From RH-AL1 sp965198485 (GTDB taxonomy: Bacteria; Pseudomonadota; Alphaproteobacteria; Rhizobiales; Beijerinckiaceae): a DNA stretch of 64,000 nt. Position numbers and translations under genes: made by a program. Below are positions 52,797 to 61,102 of this stretch, in pieces. The notes below the pieces were generated by a model. That model was given only the letters and a program-made list of their open reading frames with translations, was not told the origin of the DNA and did not search any database. The stretch covers positions 3,162,001 through 3,226,000 of the forward strand of contig CBDAPQ010000005.1 of the NCBI GenBank assembly GCA_965198485.1, given 5' to 3'. Position 1 is the stretch's first letter, and each line of letters opens with the position of its first letter.

Positions 52797-53302
52797 CAGC
52801 TGCTCGCGGGTTGCACTGCCGAGGCGGATGCGGCGGCCTTATGAGCCGCCGCGGAGGGATGGGCCTTCTCGATCGCTTTGGCGATGCCGATGCCGCCGGC
52901 GTTGGCGATCTGGTTGGCCAGCTGCTCGGCCATCATCGAGCGATAGATGCCGGCACTGGCCGCATCGCCGAAGGTCTCGTCGTCCTTGGGCAGCATCGAT
53001 TCGACGAAGTTCTGGAGGAGCACGGCCTCGAACTTCCTGTAGGTGTCGGTCTTGGGCTGCGCGGAGGCGCGGAGCGAACCGGCCGTCCCGGGCACGAGCA
53101 CGGGCGACGCGCTCGCGGCGTAGGGCGCGGGCGCGACCGGCCGGTCCGCTTTCGCCGCCGCCAAGGCCTTGCCGAACCCCTCGTTCGCGGACGAGGGATC
53201 GGCGGCGAGGCGGGCGAGCTTGGCGGTAGCCTCACGCACCTTGGCCGGATCGGCGGCACGGGCTACGTCGAGCAGCAAGTCGGAAGGCGGCGAGATCGCC
53301 AC
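52796..53302 (-). CDS. flagellar rod-binding protein (FlgJ N-terminal domain only)
   Basis: The 168-residue protein has an Ala-rich N-terminal half. The rod-binding domain follows: YRKFEAVLLQNFVESMLPKDDETFGDAASAGIYRSMMAEQLANQIANAGGIGIAKAI, which matches the FlgJ N-terminal domain. As usual in this order, the muramidase domain of enterobacterial FlgJ is absent. It helps assemble the flagellar rod in the periplasm. It lies in the coupled fliJ-like, flgJ-like and flgN-like series. Confidence 0.88.
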   Translation of the reverse strand: MAISPPSDLLLDVARAADPAKVREATAKLARLAADPSSANEGFGKALAAAKADRPVAPAPYAASASPVLVPGTAGSLRASAQPKTDTYRKFEAVLLQNFVESMLPKDDETFGDAASAGIYRSMMAEQLANQIANAGGIGIAKAIEKAHPSAAAHKAAASASAVQPASS

Positions 53303-53347
53303 GTGAGACGCTCCTGAAGGATCGCTCGCGAGGTTAGCCGTCGAGCC

Positions 53348-53749
53348 TTACGGCAGGCTGGCGCGGGCGAGCCAGGCCTCCATCGTCTCGTCGAGCGCCT
53401 TCGCCTCCTCCTCGCGCCGCGCCGCGCCGCGCGCGTCCTCGGCCATGCTCGCGACGGTATGGTCGCGGCGGCGCAGCGCGACGAGCTCGCCCTGCAAGGC
53501 GGCGATCTCCGTTCCGGCCTGGCCGATCCGCGCGTCGAGCGCCCTCGCAGAGCGCAGCGCGGCTCGGGCGAGCCCGGCGCCGAGCGCCTGCTCGCCGCCC
53601 ACGAGCGCGCTGAGCAAAGCGCGGTCCGCGTCGAGGCTGTCGCGGCGGCGCCGCGCCGCGTCGAGCTTGAACTCCGCGAGCTCGACCATCTTGGCCTGCA
53701 CGGCGGCGATCCGGGCCAGGCTCTTCGCCCTCTCGGAAACGGCGCTCAC
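53348..53749 (-). CDS. FliJ-like flagellar export protein
   Basis: The 133-residue protein is an almost continuous coiled coil: SERAKSLARIAAVQAKMVELAEFKLDAARRRRDSLDADRALL, then RALDARIGQAGTEIAALQGELVALRRRD and RREEEAKALDETMEAWLARASLP. This fits FliJ, the cytoplasmic stalk of the flagellar type III export ATPase. GTG 53749 overlaps the stop of fliR (GTGA). FliI, its usual upstream partner, is not in the window, so assignment rests on coiled-coil character and position. Confidence 0.68.
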   Translation of the reverse strand: MSAVSERAKSLARIAAVQAKMVELAEFKLDAARRRRDSLDADRALLSALVGGEQALGAGLARAALRSARALDARIGQAGTEIAALQGELVALRRRDHTVASMAEDARGAARREEEAKALDETMEAWLARASLP

Positions 53750-54501
53750 CCCGCCCTCAGCCAACCGGCGAAGGCCGAGATGAACAGGTCGAGCGCCGGC
53801 CGCGCCGTGAAGTAGAGGATCACCATGCCCCCCGCGAGCAGGAATGGCGTGGCGATGAAGGTCACCGGCACCTGCGGCACCAGCTTGTTGATGAGCCCGA
53901 TGGCGACGTTGGCGACGACCGAGAACACCAGGAACGGCGCGGCGATCCGCAGCGTGAACAGGAAGGTCTTCGAGGCGTCTTCGGTGAGTTGCACCAGCCC
54001 GATGCGCGGATCGAAGCCCTGTTTCACCGGCAGCACATCGTAGGAGGCCGCCAGGCCGCGGAAGATCTCCCAGTGCAGGTCGGTGACGAAGATCAGCAGC
54101 ACCGCGGCGAGCGATACCAGCGAGGAGATCGTCGGCGCCGCTTCCTCCATCTCCATGGGCGTGCCCAGCGGGCTGACCAGTCCGATGGCGTTGGCGATGG
54201 CGATCGTCACGGTCTCGAGCGCCAGAAAGAAGAAGCGGCCGAGCAGGCCGATCAGGACGCCCTTGAGGCTTTCCGACAGCATCAGCCCGAGCAGGGTGAT
54301 CGGCTGGGCGTTCTCCACCTGGGGCTGGACCTCGGCCTGCAGCATCGGCGTGAGCGCCAGCGACACGGCGATGGCGACGAAGAGCCGGGCGCGCATCAGC
54401 ACGCGCGGCGACGAGAAGCCGGGGATCACCAGGAGGCAGCCGCCAATCCGGCAGAACACGATGAAGGCGGTGAGGACGATCGTCGGGGTAAGGGCGCTCA
54501 C
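53746..54501 (-). CDS. fliR: flagellar biosynthesis protein FliR
   Basis: This 251-residue export-gate protein has about six transmembrane segments and the family pattern. It begins TIVLTAFIVFCRIGGCLLVIPGFSSPRVLMRARLFVAIAVSLALTPML, then LMLSESLKGVLIGLLGRFFFLALETVTIAIANAIGL and ends FLLAGGMVILYFTARPALDLFISAF. It assembles with FliP and FliQ in the flagellar type III gate. ATG 54501 begins just before the first helix. A repeat-filled 160-bp gap separates it from flhA. Confidence 0.93.
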   Translation of the reverse strand: MSALTPTIVLTAFIVFCRIGGCLLVIPGFSSPRVLMRARLFVAIAVSLALTPMLQAEVQPQVENAQPITLLGLMLSESLKGVLIGLLGRFFFLALETVTIAIANAIGLVSPLGTPMEMEEAAPTISSLVSLAAVLLIFVTDLHWEIFRGLAASYDVLPVKQGFDPRIGLVQLTEDASKTFLFTLRIAAPFLVFSVVANVAIGLINKLVPQVPVTFIATPFLLAGGMVILYFTARPALDLFISAFAGWLRAG

Positions 54502-54535
54502 GGCGGAGAGATTCTCCCCTGCGTAGCGAAGCCAA

Positions 54536-54655
54536 CCTCGTCATTTCGGGGCGAGCGCAAGCAAGAACCCGGAACAGAGGCGCCTCGCCTTTGCCGGAAA
54601 GACACGCGCGCACCGGTTCCGGGTTCGCCTGCGGCGCCCCGGAATGACGTTGACG
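54536..54655. repeat. REP-like intergenic inverted repeat
   Basis: The left arm GTCATTTCGGGGCG...AACCCGGAAC (about 54539-54574) faces the right arm GTTCCGGGTTCGCC...CGCCCCGGAATGAC (about 54616-54648) in the gap between flhA and fliR. It is related in design (CCGGGGCG...CCCGGAACC) to the elements at 47539-47955 but not identical. It may form a large hairpin within the flagellar operon transcript. Confidence 0.7.
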
Positions 54656-54661
54656 TCGAAT

Positions 54662-56755
54662 TCACGAGAGCGCGCCCAACGTCTTGATCTGCACGCCGCG
54701 GGCGATCTCGAGGTGCGACAGCACCGGCAGCGTGGCGAACATCCGCTCGACGATCATGCGCACGTAGATGCGCGTCTCCGGCGTCGCGAGCAGAACGAAG
54801 GAGAGGCCGGCATCCATCTTCTGGCGGATCAGCGGCGAGGCTTCGGTGCCGAACTGCTCGACCATGCGCGGATCCAGGTCGAAGTCGGTGGTGTCGGTCT
54901 TGGTGTCCCGCTTCAGGCTCTGGGTGAAGGCGAGGTCCCACCTCGGCCCCAGCCGCAACACCGCGAGTTCGCCGTTCTCGCTGAGGTCGCCGCAGATCTG
55001 CTGCGCCACGCGCATGCGCACGTGCTCGACGACCTGCTCCGAGCGACGCACGTGGGGCACGATCTCGGCGATGGCCTCGAGGATCAGGTGGATGTTGCGG
55101 ATCGAGACGCGCTCGGCCAGCAGCAGCTTGAGGATTGCCTGCAGGCCCGAATGGGAAAGATGCGCCGGGATGATCTCGTCGACGAGCCGCTTGTATTCCG
55201 GCTCCATGCGGTCGAGCAGCGCGCGCAGGTCCTTGTAGGACAACAGCTGCGCCAGGTTGTTGCGGACGGTTTCCCCGAGATGGGTGAGGATCACCGACAT
55301 GATATCGATGCACTTGAAGCCTTCGCGCTCGACGTCGGCGGCGAAGCTCTCAGCGATCGATACGGCCTTCATGCCGAAAGAGGGCTCGCGCATCGCCTCG
55401 CCCGGCACGCTCGGCACCTTGCCCTCGCCCGTCACCACGAGCACCTCGCCGAGGCGCGCCTCCTGCTGCGCCACCACCGTACCGTGGATCTTGATCTGGT
55501 AGTTTTTGGACGGCAGCAGGAGGCTGTCCGATACCTTGATGTCGGGCACGACGACGCCGTACTGCGTCGCGAACTTGCGGCGCAGCTTGGCAACGCGCAG
55601 CCCCAGCTCACCCTGGTTGGCGAGCAGCTTGCCGCCGAGCTGCCGCCCCAGCACCAGCTCGATCTCGACGGTCTTCAGCGATTCCTTGATCGAATTGGCC
55701 GCCTCGGCCTGAGTGTGGCGCGCCTCCTCCTTCACCTTGTCCTGCTCGACCTTCAGCTCCTCGGCGCGGCGGCGCGGCACCGCCCATGCAGTGAAGGCGA
55801 GCACGCCGCCGAGCACGGCGAACGGGAAGATCGGCAGGCCCGGCACGAGGGCGAGAAGGCCCATCAGCAGCGCCGCGACCCAGAGCGCGCGGGGATAGTG
55901 CGCGAGCTGCGAGAGCACCGCCTTGTCGGCCGAACCGCGCGTGCCGCCCTTCGACACCAGCAGCGCGGCGGCAAGCGAGACGATGAGCGCCGGAATCTGC
56001 GACACCAGGCCGTCGCCCACCGACAGCTTGGTGTAGACGTCGGCGGCATCCGCCATCGTCATGCCATGGCGGGTGGCGCCGATGATGATGCCCCCGAAGA
56101 TGTTGACGGCGAGAATGATGATGCCGGCCACGGCGTCGCCGCGCACGAACTTCGAGGCACCATCCATCGAGCCGAAGAACGAGGATTCCTCTTCCAGCTC
56201 GCGGCGGCGCGCTTGCGCCTGCTTGTCGTTGATGAGGCCGGCGTTGAGGTCGGCGTCGATCGCCATCTGCTTGCCGGGGATGGCGTCGAGCGTGAAACGC
56301 GCGCCCACCTCGGCGATGCGAGTCGCGCCTTTGGTGATGACGAGGAAGTTCACAGTGATGAGGATCAGGAAGACGATGAGCCCGATCACGAAGTCGCCGC
56401 TCATGACGAGGTTGGAGAAGCCTCCGATGATGTAGCCGGCCGCCGTGACGCCCTCGGCGCCGTCCGACAGGATGCGGCGCGTGGTGGCGATGTTGAGCGA
56501 CAGCCTGAGCAGCGTCGACACCAGCAGGATCGTCGGGAACGCGGAGAAATCGAGCGGCTTGGCGATCCACAGCGCGACCATGAGGATCAGCACGGATAGC
56601 GCGATCGACAGCGCCAGGCCGAGATCGATCAGAAAGGCCGGGATCGGCAGGAAGAAGATGACGAGAATGCCGACGATGCCGGCGGCGAAGGCGATGTCAC
56701 GCGCATTGCCGCGCTGTGCCTTGACCGTCCCCGCCGTAGCTGCGCCCGCCGCCAT
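54662..56755 (-). CDS. flhA: flagellar biosynthesis protein FlhA
   Basis: The 697-residue export-gate protein has eight N-terminal transmembrane segments. The conserved cytoplasmic-loop motif is LDAIPGKQMAIDADLNAGLINDKQAQARRRELEEESSFFGSMDGASKFVRGDAVAG (FHIPEP signature). A C-terminal nonameric-ring domain has LRRKFATQYGVVVPDIKVSDSL and LKLLLAERVSIRNIHLILEAIAEI. ATG 56755 has GGAGG at a 9-bp spacing; an upstream frame start at 56779 is not needed. It leads a minus-strand flagellar operon down to 51476. Confidence 0.95.
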   Translation of the reverse strand: MAAGAATAGTVKAQRGNARDIAFAAGIVGILVIFFLPIPAFLIDLGLALSIALSVLILMVALWIAKPLDFSAFPTILLVSTLLRLSLNIATTRRILSDGAEGVTAAGYIIGGFSNLVMSGDFVIGLIVFLILITVNFLVITKGATRIAEVGARFTLDAIPGKQMAIDADLNAGLINDKQAQARRRELEEESSFFGSMDGASKFVRGDAVAGIIILAVNIFGGIIIGATRHGMTMADAADVYTKLSVGDGLVSQIPALIVSLAAALLVSKGGTRGSADKAVLSQLAHYPRALWVAALLMGLLALVPGLPIFPFAVLGGVLAFTAWAVPRRRAEELKVEQDKVKEEARHTQAEAANSIKESLKTVEIELVLGRQLGGKLLANQGELGLRVAKLRRKFATQYGVVVPDIKVSDSLLLPSKNYQIKIHGTVVAQQEARLGEVLVVTGEGKVPSVPGEAMREPSFGMKAVSIAESFAADVEREGFKCIDIMSVILTHLGETVRNNLAQLLSYKDLRALLDRMEPEYKRLVDEIIPAHLSHSGLQAILKLLLAERVSIRNIHLILEAIAEIVPHVRRSEQVVEHVRMRVAQQICGDLSENGELAVLRLGPRWDLAFTQSLKRDTKTDTTDFDLDPRMVEQFGTEASPLIRQKMDAGLSFVLLATPETRIYVRMIVERMFATLPVLSHLEIARGVQIKTLGALS

Positions 56756-56869
56756 TTCACCCCGCCTCCGCCGCAGCACGATGGTGAAGCGTCAAGCTTG
56801 CGCGGGGGTGGTCGGCCGCGCCGTCATGCCCTCGGTTGCGCCGCCGGCCGCAACTGCTCTACCTGACCC

Positions 56870-58096
56870 GTGGCCCATTTCTCCTCTCGCGACGAAGCGC
56901 CGACAACCCTGGAGCAGGCGTCCGCCGCCATCGCGACGCTGGTGACGCCGCTCGCCGCGCGCGAGACGGTCGCCCTGGCGCAGGCCGACGGTCGCGTGCT
57001 GGCCGAACCGCTGGTGGCACCCTGCGATCTGCCAGCGTTCGACAATGCCGCGGTCGACGGCTACGCCGCCCGGCACGCCGATCTCGTGGCCGGCACCTTG
57101 CGTGTCACCGGCCGTGTCGCCGCCGGCGAGGCGGCGATGACGGCCAGACCCGGCACCGCCGTACGCATCTTCACCGGCGCGCGCCTGCCCGAAGGATGGG
57201 ACACGGTGGCGATGCAGGAGGACGTCGCGCTCGCCGAGGATGGCATCGCCTTCCCCGCCGGCTTGATGCCCGGCGCCAACCTGCGCCGGCGCGGCGAGGA
57301 CGTCAGCATCGGCACCTTGGCGCTGCCGGCGGGACGCCGGCTGCGGCCGCAGGACCTCGCGTTGGCGGCAGCGCTCGGCGTCGAGCGGCTCACCGTGGCG
57401 CGCCGAGTCCGCGTCGCGCTGTTCTCGACCGGCGACGAGCTCGTCGACTGCGGCGAGATCCCTGCCTCGGCCCAACGCTACGATTCGAATCGCATCATGC
57501 TGGCGGCGCTGCTCGCGCGCGCCGGCGCCTCGGTGACCGATCTTGGCATTCTGCCGGACCGTCGCGAGGCCATCGTCGCGGCTTTGGCAGCGGCGGAAGC
57601 CGGGCACGACCTCGTCGTCACCAGCGGCGGCGTGTCCGTCGGCGAGGAGGATCACGTCAAGGCTGCCGTGGCGGCACGCGGCGCCTTGACGATGTGGCGG
57701 CTGCCGATCAAGCCCGGCCGGCCCGTCGCCTTGGGACGACTCGGCGCAGCGCTCTTCGTCGGCCTGCCAGGCAACCCAGTCGCCGTCTTCGTCACCGGCG
57801 CGCTCGTCCTGCGCCCGATCCTAGCGCGGCTGACCGGTGAGAGCCTCGAATGCCACGCCTTCCCCGTAATCGCCGATTTTCACCACCGCAAACGGGCCGG
57901 CCTGCGCGAGTTCGTTCGGGTCAGCCTTCAGCGCGACGAGGCCGGCTTGCAGCGGGCGCGCAAGCACGGCGTCGAGGGCGCGGCGATCCTGACGTCGCTG
58001 ACGCACACCGACGGCCTCGCCGAGGTCGCGGAGGACGTCACCGAGGTGCGTCCCGGCGACATCCTGCCGTTCCTGCCCTACGAGGGGCTGCTCTGA
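56870..58096 (+). CDS. moeA: molybdopterin molybdenumtransferase MoeA (copy 2)
   Basis: The 408-residue second MoeA shares DLPAFDNAAVDGYAARHADL, VRIFTGARLPEGWDTVAMQEDVAL, LFSTGDELVDCGEIPASA, VTSGGVSVGEEDHVKAAV, LPIKPGRPVALGRL and LPGNPVAVFVTGALVLRP. It differs from copy 1 by an intervening cluster in the second domain and a distinctive tail (CHAFPVIADFHHRKRAGLREFVRV). A GTG start is used at 56870. It stands alone next to the sigma/anti-sigma genes. Two MoeA copies often indicate separate service to Mo-bis-MGD and xanthine-oxidase-type enzymes, which is inference. Confidence 0.9.
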   Translation: MAHFSSRDEAPTTLEQASAAIATLVTPLAARETVALAQADGRVLAEPLVAPCDLPAFDNAAVDGYAARHADLVAGTLRVTGRVAAGEAAMTARPGTAVRIFTGARLPEGWDTVAMQEDVALAEDGIAFPAGLMPGANLRRRGEDVSIGTLALPAGRRLRPQDLALAAALGVERLTVARRVRVALFSTGDELVDCGEIPASAQRYDSNRIMLAALLARAGASVTDLGILPDRREAIVAALAAAEAGHDLVVTSGGVSVGEEDHVKAAVAARGALTMWRLPIKPGRPVALGRLGAALFVGLPGNPVAVFVTGALVLRPILARLTGESLECHAFPVIADFHHRKRAGLREFVRVSLQRDEAGLQRARKHGVEGAAILTSLTHTDGLAEVAEDVTEVRPGDILPFLPYEGLL

Positions 58097-58153
58097 GGCA
58101 GCGGAGTCGGCCGCGCTCTCCGTCTTTTCGGGCAGCGCCACGGCGTCGGCGCC

Positions 58154-58810
58154 CTAGCTTCGGCGGGGCAGCGCCCGCCGCCCGAAGAGGCGACCGCCCA
58201 GCACTCGGTTCACGAGCACGATCAGCGCCACGGCGCCGCCGTGCACCAGCAGGTCGCTCAGCGAGGCGTCGAACGGGTGGAAGAATACCAGCAGCGCCGC
58301 CGACGCCGAGGCGGCGGCAAGCCCGGCCGCGGCGCCGGTCAGCGTCGGATAGAGCGTATAGCCGCGTCGCAGCAGCCAGAAGATCGCAATCGATAGCGGC
58401 ACCGAGAAGCTGACGATCCAGCGCAGGCAGTGCATGGACTCGGCCATCGAGGCGTCCTGGGTGCCCGGAATGAGCCAGGTGCGCGCGCAGCCCATGCCGC
58501 TGGCGCCGATCCAAAGCGCCAGGCCCGGCAACGGCAGCGCCGCCCACGTGGGCGAACGGTCCGGCATGGCGAGCTGGAACGTGGCGAAGGCGGCGAGAGC
58601 GGCCGTCAGCGCCGCGCCGAGCTCGGCCATCCACATGTCCGGCACGATCATCAGCCGGTGCACGATGACCGGCAGGTCGGCAAAGGCGGCGAGCACCGCC
58701 GCGGTGGCGGCGACCAGCCCGATCCAGGCGAGCGCGCGGACCCAGGGCGAACCGATCCGGCGCACCGGCGCGAGGTCCGCGACGAGAGCTTGGCGGAAGG
58801 CGTCAGACAC
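58154..58810 (-). CDS. NrsF-like membrane anti-sigma factor (DUF1109)
   Basis: The 218-residue protein has six transmembrane segments. It begins SDAFRQALVADLAPVRRIGSPWVRALAWIGLVAATAAVLAAFADLPVI and includes the Cys-containing SGMGCARTWLIPGTQDASMAESMHCLRWIVSF. The two cysteines in periplasmic loops match the redox-sensing design of NrsF of Caulobacter, which restrains a SigF-type ECF sigma factor. Its start lies inside the sigma gene's last codons (8-bp overlap), the usual arrangement. It probably senses dichromate- or oxidant-type stress. Confidence 0.85.
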   Translation of the reverse strand: MSDAFRQALVADLAPVRRIGSPWVRALAWIGLVAATAAVLAAFADLPVIVHRLMIVPDMWMAELGAALTAALAAFATFQLAMPDRSPTWAALPLPGLALWIGASGMGCARTWLIPGTQDASMAESMHCLRWIVSFSVPLSIAIFWLLRRGYTLYPTLTGAAAGLAAASASAALLVFFHPFDASLSDLLVHGGAVALIVLVNRVLGGRLFGRRALPRRS

Positions 58811-59432
58811 GCGGATCCTCCCGCTCGCCCGTATCGCCCGGTAGGCCGGAGGCCGGCACCAGCCTCTCGCGCAGCGCCTTGATGGCGCGGTGAAGGTTGA
58901 CCTTCAAGGCACCGGTCGTGCGCCCGGTGTCGGCCGAGGCCTCGGCGAGCGTCTGCTCGCGCAACGCCAATCGCTCCACCGCCTCGCGCTGCACCGCCGA
59001 CAGGCCTGCGATGGCATCGCCGAGCTCGCGGGCGTCGCCGGCGGTCTGCAGCGCGCGCTCGCCGTCGGCCTGCGCGTCCGGCTCGGTCTCGTAGGCGACC
59101 GGTGCATGCACCTCCCGCCGACCGGTGCGTCCGGTGCGACGCAGCACGTCGACGGCGCGCCGCTGCGCGATCACGGACAACCAAGCGGTGAAGGAGCGTT
59201 TGGGATCGTAGGTCTGGCGAGCATTGTGGAGGGTCAGCAGCGTATCCTGGACAACGTCCTCGATACGATCGTCGATGACGCCGACGCGTCGGCCGGCGCG
59301 ACGTATGATCGGTTCGCAGTCGCGCAGCAGTCGCGCGTAGGCGATCCGGTCGCCGTCCTGCGCCGCAGCCATCAACGCTGCAAGGGCACGGTCGCGCGCG
59401 TCTTCTGCGGCTTCGGCCTTGACGCGAACCAT
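58803..59432 (-). CDS. ECF sigma factor, SigF-like, paired with NrsF
   Basis: This 209-residue sigma-70 family protein has a region 2 (AYARLLRDCEPIIRRAGRRVG, DRIEDVVQDTLLTLHNARQTYDPKRSFTAWLSVIAQRRAVDVLRR) and a region 4 (GDAIAGLSAVQREAVERLALREQTLAEASADTGRTTGALKVNLHRAIKALRER). ATG 59432 is supported by GGGAGG at a 5-bp spacing and is preferred over an upstream ATG at 59501. It is divergent from DUF1800-DUF1501, and a GTAACA-N16-CGTA-type ECF promoter candidate lies upstream in its own direction (59551-59577). Confidence 0.9.
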   Translation of the reverse strand: MVRVKAEAAEDARDRALAALMAAAQDGDRIAYARLLRDCEPIIRRAGRRVGVIDDRIEDVVQDTLLTLHNARQTYDPKRSFTAWLSVIAQRRAVDVLRRTGRTGRREVHAPVAYETEPDAQADGERALQTAGDARELGDAIAGLSAVQREAVERLALREQTLAEASADTGRTTGALKVNLHRAIKALRERLVPASGLPGDTGEREDPRV

Positions 59433-59550
59433 CCGTCCTCCCGCATGGCCTTGCGTATCACATGGCGCGGATCGCGGAGCGGTGGCAAGCTGTCCGTTCA
59501 TGGTTCCTTGAGCATTCGACCGTCCCGTAGGCTTGAGGCGTCTCTCGCGT

Positions 59551-59577
59551 TTACGACGGCGGGACGTGTCTTGTTAC
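59551..59577 (-). promoter_or_regulatory. candidate ECF-type promoter of the sigma-nrsF pair
   Basis: On the minus strand GTAACA (59577-59572) and CGTAA (59555-59551) are separated by 16 bp, resembling the SigF-type GTAACC-N16-CGAA promoter of Caulobacter. The site lies about 120 bp upstream of the sigma start and could give autoregulation. The match is imperfect in both boxes. Confidence 0.3.
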
Positions 59578-59606
59578 GCGTCGTCATAGAGCAAGCAGGT
59601 GATGGC

Positions 59607-61097
59607 ATGGCCTTCCAGACGAGCCTCGGCGTCATCGCGCTGACGCGCTTCGGATATGGCCCGCGCGGGGACGGCGATGCGGCGATCGCCGCCGACGATC
59701 CACGCGGTTTCCTCAAGTCCGAGCTGATGCAGCCAGGCATCGCGCTGCTGTCCGGTGCCGAGCTGCCCATCACCAAGGTCGCCATCCAGCAGTTTTACGG
59801 TGACCAGGCCCGGCGCAAGGCCGAGCGCGAGAAGGTGGCCGCCGAGGCGAAAAGCGCGCCTGCGACGGCCGCGCCGAATGCCATGCAGCAGGCGCTCAAT
59901 GCGCCTACGCCGGTGCAGCAGGCGATCGCCGCGCAGCCGGCTATGGCCAAGGAGGCAAACACCGCCAATCAGGGGAAGGCGCAGAACGCGGAGCAGACGA
60001 TCTTCCGCGGCGAGGCGCTGGCGCGGTTCCGCCGCGCGGTCGAGGCGCGCGCCGGCTTCGCCGAGCGGCTGGTCGCCTTTTGGTCCAATCATTTCTGCAT
60101 CAGCGCCGCGAAGGGCGGCATCGCCCGCGTCTCCGCCGGCTCGTTCGAGCGCGAGGCGATCCGCCCGCACGTGCTCGGCAAATTCTCGGACATGCTGCTG
60201 GCGGCCTTGAGCCACCCGGCGATGCTGCACTTCCTCGACAATGCGCGATCGATCGGACCGAATTCGAAGGCGGGCCAGCGCTCCGGCCGCGGGCTCAACG
60301 AGAATCTCGGCCGCGAGATCTTGGAGCTGCACACGGTGGGCGTGGGCAGCGGCTACAGCCAGGCCGACGTCACCAACCTCGCGCGCATCCTCACCGGTTG
60401 GACGATCGTCGGGCCGCCGGGCATGCTCGGGGAACCGGGTACCTTCGCCCTCAACGAGAACGCGCACGAGCCCGGCCCCATCGAGCTGCTCGGCAGGACC
60501 TACGCGCAGGAAGGCCCAGCGCAGGGCGCGGCGGCGCTTCTGGATCTGGCGCGCCAGCCGGCGACGGCAGACCACATCGCCGGCAAGCTCGCCCGCGCCT
60601 TTGTCGCCGACGACCCCGCGCCGGCCCTGGTCGCGCGGCTCGCCAAGACCTTCCGCGACACCGACGGCGACCTGCAGAGGGTCGCGCTCGCCCTCGTCGA
60701 TGCGCCGGAAAGCTGGAACCGCGCGCCGCAGCGCATGCGCAACCCCTACGAGTTCGTGATCGGCACGCATCGCCTGCTGCAGCGCGTGCCGGAAGACCCC
60801 GGCGTGGTACTCGGCCCGCTGAATGAGATGGGCATGGCCCTGTGGCAGCCGCCGGGACCCAACGGCTTCCCGACCGACGCCGCCGCCTGGGCGGCGCCGG
60901 AGAACATGAAGCTGCGGCTGGACTACGCCGCCGTCGTCGGCCAGCGGCTCAAGGATCCGCCCAACCCGAGCGACCTGCTCGAAGTACTCTGCGGCAACAA
61001 ACCGTCGTCCGAGACCCGCGACGCGATCGCCCGCGCCGAAAGCCGCCAGCAGGGCATCGCCCTGCTGCTCATGTCTGCCGAGATGCAGCGGAGCTGA
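59607..61097 (+). CDS. DUF1800-family protein
   Basis: The 496-residue protein starts MAFQTSLGVIALTRFGYGPR. It has the conserved DUF1800 blocks ARFRRAVEARAGFAERLVAFWSNHFCISAAKGG, ERE-type SFEREAIRPHVLGKFSDMLLAALSHPAMLHFLDNARSIGP, RGLNENLGREILELHTVGVGSGYSQADVTNLARILTGWTI and KLARAFVADDPAPALVARLAKTF. It is followed after 5 bp by a DUF1501 gene; the two families almost always travel together and are thought to act on or be exported with an extracytoplasmic substrate. A 44-residue Ala/Gln-rich insert occurs near residue 90. Function unproven. Confidence 0.9.
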   Translation: MAFQTSLGVIALTRFGYGPRGDGDAAIAADDPRGFLKSELMQPGIALLSGAELPITKVAIQQFYGDQARRKAEREKVAAEAKSAPATAAPNAMQQALNAPTPVQQAIAAQPAMAKEANTANQGKAQNAEQTIFRGEALARFRRAVEARAGFAERLVAFWSNHFCISAAKGGIARVSAGSFEREAIRPHVLGKFSDMLLAALSHPAMLHFLDNARSIGPNSKAGQRSGRGLNENLGREILELHTVGVGSGYSQADVTNLARILTGWTIVGPPGMLGEPGTFALNENAHEPGPIELLGRTYAQEGPAQGAAALLDLARQPATADHIAGKLARAFVADDPAPALVARLAKTFRDTDGDLQRVALALVDAPESWNRAPQRMRNPYEFVIGTHRLLQRVPEDPGVVLGPLNEMGMALWQPPGPNGFPTDAAAWAAPENMKLRLDYAAVVGQRLKDPPNPSDLLEVLCGNKPSSETRDAIARAESRQQGIALLLMSAEMQRS

Positions 61098-61102
61098 TCG
61101 CC

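Noticed and set aside
54644..56599. 651-codon plus-strand open frame opposite flhA
   Set aside because: Shadow of flhA with repetitive Arg/His/Glu-rich composition; the minus-strand FHIPEP motif is unambiguous.
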